The notes under the pieces are model-generated. The model was not told the origin of the DNA and did not search any database. It was given only the letters and a program-made list of their open reading frames with translations. A DNA stretch of 15,529 bases, taken from NCBI GenBank assembly GCA_002692605.1, contig NZLE01000142.1, positions 1-15,529 on the forward strand. Direction: 5' to 3'. Each line of letters starts with the position of its first letter. Position 1 is the first letter of the stretch. The position numbers were made by a program, and so were the translations under genes. Below, one piece after another: positions 7,515 to 15,184 of this stretch. The stretch comes from Opitutia bacterium. Lineage in GTDB: Bacteria > Verrucomicrobiota > Verrucomicrobiia > Opitutales > Seribacteraceae.

Positions 7515-9745
7515 ATCTCTCGGATGCGTAGATTCCGGAAGCGGTATACCCCTTCCTTGGCGTGATGCTGCAAGCCAATGGTTCCATGCTTGTGCTTGTC
7601 ATCCTCGAAGTCACTGCATAACTGACCGTTTATCCAGGTGCGAATCCGCGAACCCTCGCAAGCCACCCGAATCTGATTCCAGGCCATGGGCTTGAAGAAA
7701 GTACCCGTTCGATCTACGAATTCGTTGATTTTCGTCTCCTCGTCGATGGGGTTCATCCAGCCCACTCCAATGTCATAAATCCCACCGCTTCGGACATCCG
7801 AAATTTCGCTTTGGTATCCGTCTGGAAGTTGCTTGCCCTTGGGCAATACGCAACGGAAACCGATACCCGAATCGAAGTCCTTACCCGGCATGAATGCCTC
7901 CAGCTCGAGGATGAAATCCGAAAAATCCAGGGTGTGAAGATAAAAGACTTGAGGCGAGGGGGAGAGATGAATTTCCCCGTTCACCACCTCGATTCCCGTT
8001 GGCTCGGACACTTGGGAGACGGGATCTCCGGACTTGGATGCGAAAGGCCGGCGCCAACCATCCAGGGATTTTCCGTCAAACAGCGAGGTCCAACCCTCAT
8101 CCGGCAAGCCGATCTCAAAGGTGCCGAATTCGCGCCAGGGCGGGAAGAGAGTCTCCCCTTCGCGAAGAGCCGGCGGAGCAGGCACTTCGTATTGCTTGCG
8201 CAGCTTGGTCAGTTCGCCCTTCATATGAGTGAGGGCCTCGGCGTAAGCGGGATCCGCATGAACCGATTGCATTTCCCCGGGATCCTTCTCAAGGTCATAG
8301 AGTTCCCATTCGTCCAGGTCGTAAAAGTGCATCAGTTTGTAGCGACTGTTTCGCGCCCCGTCGTGCCGACGCACCGCATGATACTCGGGAAAACAGTAAT
8401 AATGATAGTAAACGGACTCCCTCCAGTCAGAAGGTTCCTCTCCTTCGAAAAGGGGCTTGAGACTCTTGCCCTGCATATCGGAGGGTTGCTCGAGACCCGC
8501 CAGATCAAGAAAGGTCTGGGCGAAATCCAGATTGGACACCATCCGCTTGTTCACCGATCCCGCTTTGGCAACGCCCGGCCAACGGACCAGCAAGGGCGTA
8601 CGCAGGGACTCCTCGTACATGAAGCGCTTGTCGAACCATCCGTGTTCCCCCAAAAAGAATCCCTGGTCGGAAGCGTAGATCACCACCGTGTTCTCGGCCA
8701 AACCGGATTCATCGAGATACTCAAGCATGGTACCCACCGACTCGTCCAAAGACTTGATGCAGGCGAGGTAGTCGGCCATGTATCTTTGGTATTTCCATCG
8801 CACCAGATCATCTCCCTGCGGGCGTTCCTTCAAAACGTCCGCTCGAATCCCGTCATAAACCTCGTTCCATTTCCTTTTCTGGGCTTCGTTCATCCGGTCC
8901 TGCCGAAAAGGAACCATTTTGTTGTCCAAGGCCAAATCCATGGTCACCCGCAAGGTCATGTCCTGGGTTTGGGCCGGGGTGCCTCGCCCGCCGTAGTCGT
9001 CGAACAGGTTCTCCGGTTCGGGATAATCCTTGGACACGTACTCATCGAGCAAATGGACCGGTGGCAACCAAAAGCGGTGGGGGGCTTTGTGTTGAACCAT
9101 CAGCATGAACGGCTTGCTTTGATCCCTTTCCTTCTCCAACCACTCGATTGATTGAGTCACCACCGCTTCCGTTACGTATTCTCCGGGCGTTCCCTCAACC
9201 AACCCGTCGGGAGTTCGGAAGTCAGGCGCATAGTAGGTTCCTTGCCCAGGGAGAACTTTCCAAAAATCATAGCCCTGCGGATCAGTCCCCAAATGCCATT
9301 TTCCAATCACCGCCGTCTGGTACCCCCCTTTTTGCAGAAGTTTGGGAAAGGTCTGCTGACTCCCATCGAACCGGTGTTCGTTCTCCATGAAACCATTGAG
9401 GTGGGAATGCTTCCCCGTCTGGATGACGGCCCGGCTCGGACCACAGAGGGCATTGGTCACGAAGCAGTTGTCGAAACGGATGCCTTCCTGAGCAATCCGG
9501 TCGAGGTTGGGTGTGGGCGCGACCTGACTCAGTCTCCCGCCGTAGGCGGAAACCGCCTCGTAGGAATGATCGTCGGAAAAGATAAAGATGACGTTTGGTC
9601 GACTCTTGGAGGATGTCTCGGATTGCGAAGGCAATTCGGTGGATTCCTCGACGGTGGTGGAACGGTGGGAAAGATCGCATCCGAAGAAAAGAACCGATGC
9701 GGCTCCGAGAAAGGCTGCATTGAGAATAGGGTAAGCTGGATTCAT
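7511..9745 (-). CDS. Exported sulfatase fused to a C-terminal DUF1080 domain
   Basis: The 744-residue protein has two domains. Residues 1-23 form a possible lipoprotein signal ending FFGC (C23), although the n-region has no Lys or Arg, which is unusual. The sulfatase domain (about 50-525) contains the metal-binding FSDDH (57-60 region), the formylglycine motif C101-G-P-S-R105 followed by TGK (110-112), GKWHLG (148-153), HKAPH (219-223), YASDQG (357-362) and the K373 region, so it looks catalytically complete. Cys-type sulfatases need formylglycine-generating or anaerobic maturase activity, not encoded here. From about 552 (WTSLFDGKSLDGW) to the end (VYRFRNLRIREI) is a PF06439 domain like the lone protein at 3763-4443. 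Family S1 sulfatases remove sulfate from glycans; the exact substrate is unknown. It is last in the DUF1592-DUF1552-sulfatase run, 69 nt after the DUF1552 stop, and has no clear Shine-Dalgarno sequence. Confidence 0.95.
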   Translation of the reverse strand: MNPAYPILNAAFLGAASVLFFGCDLSHRSTTVEESTELPSQSETSSKSRPNVIFIFSDDHSYEAVSAYGGRLSQVAPTPNLDRIAQEGIRFDNCFVTNALCGPSRAVIQTGKHSHLNGFMENEHRFDGSQQTFPKLLQKGGYQTAVIGKWHLGTDPQGYDFWKVLPGQGTYYAPDFRTPDGLVEGTPGEYVTEAVVTQSIEWLEKERDQSKPFMLMVQHKAPHRFWLPPVHLLDEYVSKDYPEPENLFDDYGGRGTPAQTQDMTLRVTMDLALDNKMVPFRQDRMNEAQKRKWNEVYDGIRADVLKERPQGDDLVRWKYQRYMADYLACIKSLDESVGTMLEYLDESGLAENTVVIYASDQGFFLGEHGWFDKRFMYEESLRTPLLVRWPGVAKAGSVNKRMVSNLDFAQTFLDLAGLEQPSDMQGKSLKPLFEGEEPSDWRESVYYHYYCFPEYHAVRRHDGARNSRYKLMHFYDLDEWELYDLEKDPGEMQSVHADPAYAEALTHMKGELTKLRKQYEVPAPPALREGETLFPPWREFGTFEIGLPDEGWTSLFDGKSLDGWRRPFASKSGDPVSQVSEPTGIEVVNGEIHLSPSPQVFYLHTLDFSDFILELEAFMPGKDFDSGIGFRCVLPKGKQLPDGYQSEISDVRSGGIYDIGVGWMNPIDEETKINEFVDRTGTFFKPMAWNQIRVACEGSRIRTWINGQLCSDFEDDKHKHGTIGLQHHAKEGVYRFRNLRIREI

Positions 9746-9814
9746 GAAGGGTAAGGAATGGGCAGTGAGCGGGAGGCGATTGGATCGAGCCTACCTTGGG
9801 GAAAGAAGTTGCAA

Positions 9815-11212
9815 TTAGGACATCAGGAAAGGCAAGACACCGGTGCTGTCGGCGAAACGATCGAGTTCCACACCCATCGCCCGGGCCTGGGTCAGCCAAA
9901 GATCAGCCAGGGGAACCCCTCCTTCGGAAGTCTTGTAGGTCCCATTGACTTTTTTGACCAGACCGGACTTGCTCGAAACGTTCAGGTGTTTGCCGGTGAT
10001 GAACTTTCCACCACCGGATCCCGCCACGATTATGGGCAAGGCGCTGTACTGGTGGGTGGCCCCATCCCCCAAACCGGAGCCGTAGGTGAAGAGGATGTTA
10101 TCGAGTAGAGATTTGCCGTTGGCCTCTTCGATCCGGTCCATTTTCTCCACCAGGTAAGCGAATTGCTCCATATAAAAGTGATCCACCTTGATGAGGTCTT
10201 CAATGAATCTCCCCTGGTTGTGCGACATTTGGTGGTGACTCTTGGGTTTGTCAAACAGACTCTCGAACAGGTATGGGGTGTCCCATCGCTCCGGTCCCAC
10301 CATGAAAGTGGCAACGTTGGTCAGTCCGCTCTGCAGGGCGGCCACCATGAGATCGCCCATCAGGCGGATGTATTCTCCACGTGGCATTTTCCCCTCCATG
10401 GGAATGTCCAGATCGACCTTACTGAGCTCCCGCTTCATTCCATCGAGCCGGGAAACCTGCAACTCGATCGCCCGGATCGATTCGAAGTACTCTCCGAATT
10501 TCTGTTGATCGGAATAACCCAAATCATTCTTGAGGGAACGGGCATCCTCAAGCACCAAGTCGGTGATGTTGCGGTAGGCGCTACTTTCGTCCGACTTGAA
10601 CAACCTGCGATAAGCAAGCAAGGGATCCCGCATCGATGGAGCGACGTGCTCGGTTCCGTACCAGGAAACGTTGTCGAATTGAATGGACTCCTTGTTGTCC
10701 TTATGGCTGTTGCAACTGAACTCCAGTGTCTTGAAGGGTGTCTGCGTCCCAATTTTGTCCGCTATCACATGGTCAAGAGTCCGAGCCTGCGGATACGGGG
10801 TGTGCTTCAGGCTGAAGGGACTGGCGCTGGAGAGGAAACAGGACGCGCACTGGGCGTGCACGTCGGTCCCGGGCTGAAAGGTCCGATCCATTCCCGTAAT
10901 CAGAGTGACCTTGTCCTTCACCCGATGCAAAGGCTTCATGGTCTGGGTCAGTTCGAGAGGATGAATTCCAATCGGAATGGCCGACTGAGTTTGTTCGGCA
11001 TCGAAGTTTTCGTTGTTGAACTTGGGAACCACTCCATTGTCCTCACCGGGGAAAAAGGTCTGACGAACAACCCCGATCGGCACATAGTAAAAGGCCGCCC
11101 GCTGAGGGGAAACCATTCCCGACGCGCCCCGGGCCAGGCTCTCCATCCAAGGCAAGGCAAGCATGGAGCTCCCCATGCCTCTCAAAAAGTTTCGTCGTCC
11201 CAGTGTTTTCAT
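9815..11212 (-). CDS. Tat-exported DUF1552 protein
   Basis: The 465-residue protein starts best at the ATG at 11212, with GAGAT 4-8 nt upstream. A longer reading from a TTG at 11254 would overlap the previous gene and bury the signal. The N-terminus MKTLGRRNFLRGMGSSMLAL carries a twin-arginine motif (R6-R7) and hydrophobic core, so the protein should be exported folded. The mature start PQRAAFYYVPIGVVRQTFFP is the classic DUF1552 (PF07586) opening. Internal segments include LTQTMKPLHRVKDKVTLITG, QCASCFLS and FTYGSGLGDGATHQYSALPI. The family has distant likeness to the alkaline-phosphatase/sulfatase fold and pairs almost always with DUF1592 proteins; its activity is not established to my knowledge. 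Here that partner lies directly upstream with a 19-nt gap, implying co-transcription and probable functional pairing. Confidence 0.93.
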   Translation of the reverse strand: MKTLGRRNFLRGMGSSMLALPWMESLARGASGMVSPQRAAFYYVPIGVVRQTFFPGEDNGVVPKFNNENFDAEQTQSAIPIGIHPLELTQTMKPLHRVKDKVTLITGMDRTFQPGTDVHAQCASCFLSSASPFSLKHTPYPQARTLDHVIADKIGTQTPFKTLEFSCNSHKDNKESIQFDNVSWYGTEHVAPSMRDPLLAYRRLFKSDESSAYRNITDLVLEDARSLKNDLGYSDQQKFGEYFESIRAIELQVSRLDGMKRELSKVDLDIPMEGKMPRGEYIRLMGDLMVAALQSGLTNVATFMVGPERWDTPYLFESLFDKPKSHHQMSHNQGRFIEDLIKVDHFYMEQFAYLVEKMDRIEEANGKSLLDNILFTYGSGLGDGATHQYSALPIIVAGSGGGKFITGKHLNVSSKSGLVKKVNGTYKTSEGGVPLADLWLTQARAMGVELDRFADSTGVLPFLMS

Positions 11213-11231
11213 CCTATCTCTATTTTCTTGA

Positions 11232-13328
11232 TTAGTGGGCTTGGCGCAAGGCAAGTTTTGCGGAGGTACCGCGAAAGGGCCTGGATTGAATCACCGCATG
11301 AATCAGAGCCTTCATACGAAAATCCTCCTCAGTGACGGTTTCAACAATCTGATCCAAAGCCAGTGAATCCGAAGGGGCAAGCTCCCGACCCAAGGCAAAA
11401 GCCAGCAGGTGTCCGGCCAGGGAGCGGATGAAGCGGTCCTTTTCCTTAAGGATCGCTTCCTTGAATTCGATAATATTGGAAAATTCGTGGGTCCGGAAAA
11501 GAGTCCCACTTGAGTCCACTTTACGACCATTATGGTATTTTTCACGCCACCGACCCACCGGATCGAAGTTTTCCAATGCGAATCCAAGGGGATCCAATTT
11601 TTCGTGACAACCGGCGCAATCCGCACGCTCCCGGTGTTCCGAAAAACGCTCCCTCAAGGTCAGATTCTCATCGAATTCCTTCTCCTCGGGTAAGGGAGGC
11701 ACCTCAGCCGGAGGCGGAGGGGGCGGTGAATTGAAGATCACTCCGGCAATCCAAGCGCCGCGGGTTATGGGCTTGGTTTCCAGGGGGCCTGAAGTCATGG
11801 TCATCACCGCTCCATTGGTGATCACGCCGCCATGTCGACGATCCTCCACGAACTGCCTTGCAAAAGGGATTGAGACGGGGCCTCCCAGCTTTCCCTTGGG
11901 ATCCTCCCCATACCATTTGCGCAGTCGTGGAGATCGAAAGGTATAATTTGAATCGATCAGTTCGAGCACAGACCGGTCTTCAATCAAAACCGTTTCAAAG
12001 AGCAAAAGCGGTTCCATCATCATATCCATGGTGGTCCGATAAAGCGGCGCAGCGTAATAGAAATCCTTGTACTTCTTTTCGTCCGGGACCGCGGAAATGA
12101 TGCGGTCCAGTTGCAACCATTGGGTGGGAAACGAATCGCAAAAGCGTTTTAATTTCCGGTCCTTGAGCATCCGCTCGACCTGTCTGGAGAGAATTTCCCC
12201 TTCAACCAACTGACCGGAATCCGCCAGATCCAACAACTCCCGATCCGGCAGGCTTCCCCACAGGAAAAAGGAGAGGCGGGAAGCCAAATCAAAATTCAAT
12301 GCGCGGACGGAATCCGCTTCTTCCTCTCTTTCCAGATCGTAAAGGTAAAGAAAACGCGGGGAAGCTAGAATCGCGGAAAGACTTTCCTTCATCACTTCCG
12401 CAAGCGAAGAGCCACGATCCAAAGCGCCTTCGGCGTAGGCCAGGTATTTCCCCAGAGTGGCATCATCCACCGGACGCCTGAAGGCATGAGTCAGCAAATC
12501 ACTCAATCTCTTTCGGACTTCGATCTTAGCGTCCCCATTCGCAGGAAGATCCGCAAAATACTCGCCCCAGGTTCCGACGTTTTTGGGAGTGAAGGACGGG
12601 CTCTGCACAATGCTCCGGCCCAAGCGGAAAAAGTCCTCCATCAGCAGAGGAGAGAGAGACAAATGATCCCCCTGGGTGTCATAACCATGCTCCGCCCGCA
12701 AATCCTGAGGGAAAGGAGCCAAGCCATCCATTCTCGGTTCGATCAAACCGGATTTACCCAGGGGACGACTGCTCACCGTCATCTTGTCCGGCATCCTCCC
12801 GGTTTCCGGTTTAAAGTATCCTGAGCGGTCCCGCATCATCCGCTCGGGAAGAGGGTACAGGACCACTTTCAATTCCAGCAAATCCTCCACCGCATTGGCG
12901 TACTGCAAGCGGGTCATTCGGCGGATCGGAGCGCGCGGAGTTTCCGCAGCCTCCTGGACGGCCTCCCTGAGAAGTTGCTTCAGGTCCAGGACCAGTTGCT
13001 CCCTTTCCGGCTCGGGAATCGGGTCCTTTTCCTCCGGTGGCATTTCTCCGAAATCAATCACCTCCATAACCATCTGAAGAAGCTCTTCATCCTTGCGGAT
13101 GTCACCCCCCTGGGCATAGGGCAGCAAATCGACCTTACCTTTCACCTTTCCATTGAGACCGTGGCATTCGATACAGTGCTTTTGCAGGAGAGTTTCGTAC
13201 CCCTGCTTGTCGAAGGCTCCAAGATCGAAGGCGCCAAGGAGGTGCGTAAGGCAAAGAAGAAAAAGTCCCTTCGTCGCCAAAGGGAAAAACCCCCAAGATT
13301 CGGGCATATCCTTACTTTTCATTTCCAT
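11232..13328 (-). CDS. Secreted DUF1592-type c-type cytochrome (PSCyt1-DUF1587-1595-1592-1588-1585)
   Basis: The 698-residue protein has a signal segment with hydrophobic core at about 21-33 (GLFLLCLTHLLGA). A PSCyt1-like heme-binding domain follows: C52-I-E-C55-H56 in KHCIECHGLNG. Then come regions matching DUF1587 (RMTRLQYANAVEDLLEL), DUF1595 (LTHAFRRPVDDATLGKYLAY), DUF1592 (LASRLSFFLWGSLPDRELLD), DUF1588 (ETKPITRGAWIAGVIFNSPP to CAGCHEKLDPLGFALENFDP) and DUF1585 at the end. A second CXXCH (C571-A-G-C-H575) lies in DUF1588, so two hemes are possible. The whole architecture is typical of Planctomycetota and Verrucomicrobiota and is of unknown function, presumed redox. The ATG at 13328 has GGTGAG 8 nt upstream. 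It is the first gene of the cytochrome-DUF1552-sulfatase run. Other in-frame ATGs (codons 3 and 8) are possible starts. Confidence 0.94.
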   Translation of the reverse strand: MEMKSKDMPESWGFFPLATKGLFLLCLTHLLGAFDLGAFDKQGYETLLQKHCIECHGLNGKVKGKVDLLPYAQGGDIRKDEELLQMVMEVIDFGEMPPEEKDPIPEPEREQLVLDLKQLLREAVQEAAETPRAPIRRMTRLQYANAVEDLLELKVVLYPLPERMMRDRSGYFKPETGRMPDKMTVSSRPLGKSGLIEPRMDGLAPFPQDLRAEHGYDTQGDHLSLSPLLMEDFFRLGRSIVQSPSFTPKNVGTWGEYFADLPANGDAKIEVRKRLSDLLTHAFRRPVDDATLGKYLAYAEGALDRGSSLAEVMKESLSAILASPRFLYLYDLEREEEADSVRALNFDLASRLSFFLWGSLPDRELLDLADSGQLVEGEILSRQVERMLKDRKLKRFCDSFPTQWLQLDRIISAVPDEKKYKDFYYAAPLYRTTMDMMMEPLLLFETVLIEDRSVLELIDSNYTFRSPRLRKWYGEDPKGKLGGPVSIPFARQFVEDRRHGGVITNGAVMTMTSGPLETKPITRGAWIAGVIFNSPPPPPPAEVPPLPEEKEFDENLTLRERFSEHRERADCAGCHEKLDPLGFALENFDPVGRWREKYHNGRKVDSSGTLFRTHEFSNIIEFKEAILKEKDRFIRSLAGHLLAFALGRELAPSDSLALDQIVETVTEEDFRMKALIHAVIQSRPFRGTSAKLALRQAH

Positions 13329-13336
13329 GGAGTGAG

Positions 13337-13342
13337 CTCACC
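13337..13342 (-). promoter_or_regulatory. Ribosome binding site of the DUF1592 gene
   Basis: GGTGAG on the minus strand sits 8 nt before the ATG at 13328, good Shine-Dalgarno spacing, and supports that start over the later in-frame ATGs. It overlaps a perfect 10-bp palindrome, GTGAGCTCAC at 13332-13341. Confidence 0.55.
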
Positions 13343-13480
13343 GGCGAACGGTTCCTTAAAGCTCTATGAGTTTGGCTGAATTCACAACTATAAAATGTCC
13401 CGGATCGCTTCAATTGGGAATATAAATCCTTGGTTAGTTTATACCTATTCCTGACCTCTGCAAATTCCACCTAATGGAAC
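13343..13480. other. AT-rich divergent region between the DUF1592 operon and dusB
   Basis: This stretch should contain the promoter of the minus-strand cytochrome operon. Several -10-like boxes occur on the minus strand: TATAGT at 13392-13387, with TTGAAG (13413-13408) upstream at a short 15-nt spacing, and TATAAA near 13445. None is a strong complete promoter. A 19-codon plus-strand reading frame at 13366-13425 lacks a Shine-Dalgarno sequence and was not called. Confidence 0.35.
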
Positions 13481-13508
13481 CCACCCATTGGTCTTGGGAG
13501 GTTTTTTT
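13481..13508 (+). terminator. Terminator-like hairpin with T7 tract upstream of dusB
   Basis: On the plus strand CCACCCA (13481-13487) pairs with TGGGAGG (13495-13501), with one A/A mismatch and a 7-nt loop. Seven T residues (13502-13508) follow immediately. This has the form of an intrinsic terminator, but no plus-strand gene precedes it. It lies just before the putative dusB promoter and could insulate dusB or end a short leader or antisense RNA. The stem is short, so it may be fortuitous. Confidence 0.42.
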
Positions 13509-13514
13509 GCAGGA

Positions 13515-13543
13515 TTGAAAAGGAAAGAGAAATGAAGCATACT
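13515..13543 (+). promoter_or_regulatory. Putative sigma70-type promoter of dusB
   Basis: TTGAAA (13515-13520) and CATACT (13538-13543) are separated by 17 nt and match the consensus at 5 of 6 and 4 of 6 positions. Transcription would start near 13550, 0-2 nt before the ATG at 13552, predicting a leaderless mRNA. A perfect 10-bp palindrome (ATACTAGTAT, 13539-13548) covers the -10 box and could be an operator. Confidence 0.42.
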
Positions 13544-13551
13544 AGTATACG

Positions 13552-14667
13552 ATGTTTTCCTTGGGACCCTTAAACCTGCGATCCAACCTGTTCCTTTCCC
13601 CCTTGGCAGGCTACACCAACCTGCCCTTCCGGCTGGTCATCCGTGAAATCGGAGGAGTCGATCTCTGCACCACCGATCTGGTCAATGCCCGCTCCCTCAT
13701 CGAACAAAATCCCAAAGCCCTCAAACTGATTGAAACCAACGCTCAGGACAGTCCCCTTTCCGTACAACTTTTCGGAGGGGTCAAGGAAGAGATGAGGGAT
13801 GCCTCCATTCTGCTGCAGGAGCGCGGAGTCGATTCCATCGACGTCAACATGGGTTGTCCCGTGCCCAAGGTCACCAAAACCGGAGGCGGGGCCAGCATGA
13901 TGAACGAGCTTCCCAAGACCCAGGAACTGATTCGAAGCATGGTCGATGCGGTCGAGGTTCCGATCACCGCCAAGATGCGACTCGGATGGGATGATCAAAA
14001 CCTAACCGCTCCGGATTTGGCCCGGGCCCTCGAGGACGCCGGCGTCTCCGCTATCTTCGTCCATGGTCGCACCCGGGCTCAGGGTTTCGAGGGAGTGGTC
14101 AATCTGGAAGGCATTCGTAGGGTCGTGGAAGGGGTTTCGAATATTCCGGTCATAGGAAACGGCGACGTAACCACGCCCCAAGCCGCCAAGCGGATGATTG
14201 AACGAACCGGCTGTCAGGGAATTTCGGCAGGACGCGGAGCCTTTTACAATCCCTGGATCTTTTTGCACACGCAGGACTATCTTCAAACCGGAGTCCTTCC
14301 ACCCGAACCCAGCTTTGAGGAAAGAATTCGGGTGATGCGCCGGCATTATGATCTTATGGTGGAAGTATTTGGAGAAAAGCGGGGCTCCCTGCAGTTCCGA
14401 AAAGTCGCTCCCTGGTATTCCAAGCGCTTCGGACCGGTCAAACCCTTCAACACCGCGGTGGTTCGGATTAGTTCACGGGAAGACTTCGATCGGGTTCTTT
14501 CCGAATACCTCGAATGGCGAAAGGACTTCACCGACGGTTCGGGCGAACTCCTCCCCCGCTATCAACTTCCTCCCATGGTTGCCTCCTTCATGCAGGAAGA
14601 GGAGGAGCACCAAGCCAAGCAGAGAAAAGCCATCGCGGTTCCCAAGGGCCCCGTTGAGGTTTGGTAA
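13552..14667 (+). CDS. dusB: tRNA-dihydrouridine synthase (DusB-like)
   Basis: The 371-residue FMN enzyme reduces specific uridines in the D-loop of tRNAs to dihydrouridine, using NADPH. All family landmarks are present: the opening LGPLNLRSNLFLSPLAGYTNLPFR (split here as GPLNLRSN, then LSPLAGYTNLPFR), VQLFGG at 71-76, NMGCPVPK at 99-106 with catalytic C102, ITAKMRLGW at 138-146 with K141, HGRT at 171-174, IGNGDV at 201-206, and GRGA plus NPW at 228-235 for FMN phosphate contact. The C-terminal helical domain follows; length is slightly over the usual 320-340 because of a short charged tail rich in Glu, Lys and Gln. Assignment to DusB rather than another Dus is by overall likeness. No Shine-Dalgarno lies in range of the ATG: the purine-rich AAGGAAAGAG is over 20 nt upstream. 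The start is nevertheless firm, because the homologous N-terminus begins within a few residues. The gene stands alone, convergent with the rhodanese gene 4 nt away. Confidence 0.95.
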   Translation: MFSLGPLNLRSNLFLSPLAGYTNLPFRLVIREIGGVDLCTTDLVNARSLIEQNPKALKLIETNAQDSPLSVQLFGGVKEEMRDASILLQERGVDSIDVNMGCPVPKVTKTGGGASMMNELPKTQELIRSMVDAVEVPITAKMRLGWDDQNLTAPDLARALEDAGVSAIFVHGRTRAQGFEGVVNLEGIRRVVEGVSNIPVIGNGDVTTPQAAKRMIERTGCQGISAGRGAFYNPWIFLHTQDYLQTGVLPPEPSFEERIRVMRRHYDLMVEVFGEKRGSLQFRKVAPWYSKRFGPVKPFNTAVVRISSREDFDRVLSEYLEWRKDFTDGSGELLPRYQLPPMVASFMQEEEEHQAKQRKAIAVPKGPVEVW

Positions 14668-14671
14668 AGAC

Positions 14672-15184
14672 TCAGGATCGGTTCCAGGGCATTTTGGCGA
14701 TCATCATCCCCATTCCACAAGTATCCGTCACCCCGGCAAATACCAAACCCGCTCCGATGAAAGCCGATAACCCGAATCCCGCCGGGTGAACGAACTGTCC
14801 GATGGCTGCCCCGATCACCACCAGGGAACCAGCGGCAATTCGAACCTGCCTTTCTAGGGACATTCTCCTTTTGCCCTCAACCACCGGCAACCCGGCGGAC
14901 TGCCAGGCTGAGGTTCCCCCTTCCACGTTCGTCACCTTTTCAAACCCGGCGTCCTCGAGTTTTTGACAAACCTTCATCGAACGGCCACCGGATTGGCAGA
15001 TAAGAAAGAGTTCCTGGTCCCTGGAAAAAGGGAAATCATTCAAGTCAAGGGATTCCATGGCGTGGTTGACCGCTCCCTTTGCCCGCACCGATCCAAACTC
15101 CGCGGGGGTTCGCACGTCGATCAATGAAGTCGATGGGTTTTGATTCAGCAACTCGGCGCTTTCTTGAACGGTTCGCTTATTCAT
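14672..15184 (-). CDS. Rhodanese-like protein with DUF2892 membrane domain (YgaP-like)
   Basis: The 170-residue protein has an N-terminal cytosolic rhodanese domain (about 1-105), with LIDVRTPAEF at 21-30, the active-site loop C63-Q-S-G-G-R-S and the closing VEGGTSAWQSAGLPV. It then has a DUF2892 domain (about 109-170) with two membrane spans (about 116-133 and 136-153) and the characteristic end CGMGMMIAKMPWN. This matches YgaP, a membrane-anchored sulfurtransferase; C63 carries the persulfide. The domain order, length and catalytic loop are complete. The physiological sulfur acceptor is not known from sequence. AAGAGA precedes the ATG at 15184 closely and may serve as the ribosome binding site. 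It is convergent with dusB with a 4-nt gap, so no separate terminator is possible between them. Confidence 0.94.
   Translation of the reverse strand: MNKRTVQESAELLNQNPSTSLIDVRTPAEFGSVRAKGAVNHAMESLDLNDFPFSRDQELFLICQSGGRSMKVCQKLEDAGFEKVTNVEGGTSAWQSAGLPVVEGKRRMSLERQVRIAAGSLVVIGAAIGQFVHPAGFGLSAFIGAGLVFAGVTDTCGMGMMIAKMPWNRS

Noticed and set aside
7811..9151. Plus-strand open frame of 446 codons inside the sulfatase gene
   Set aside because: It is antisense to a complete sulfatase domain, with no recognisable motif; the GC-biased codon positions of the real gene explain it.
10163..11335. Plus-strand open frame of 390 codons antisense to DUF1552 and the end of DUF1592
   Set aside because: It crosses two well-supported minus-strand genes and has no family motif or ribosome binding site.
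13366..13425. 19-codon plus-strand frame that could be a leader peptide before the hairpin at 13481
   Set aside because: There is no Shine-Dalgarno sequence, no run of regulatory codons and no good promoter; frames this short arise by chance.
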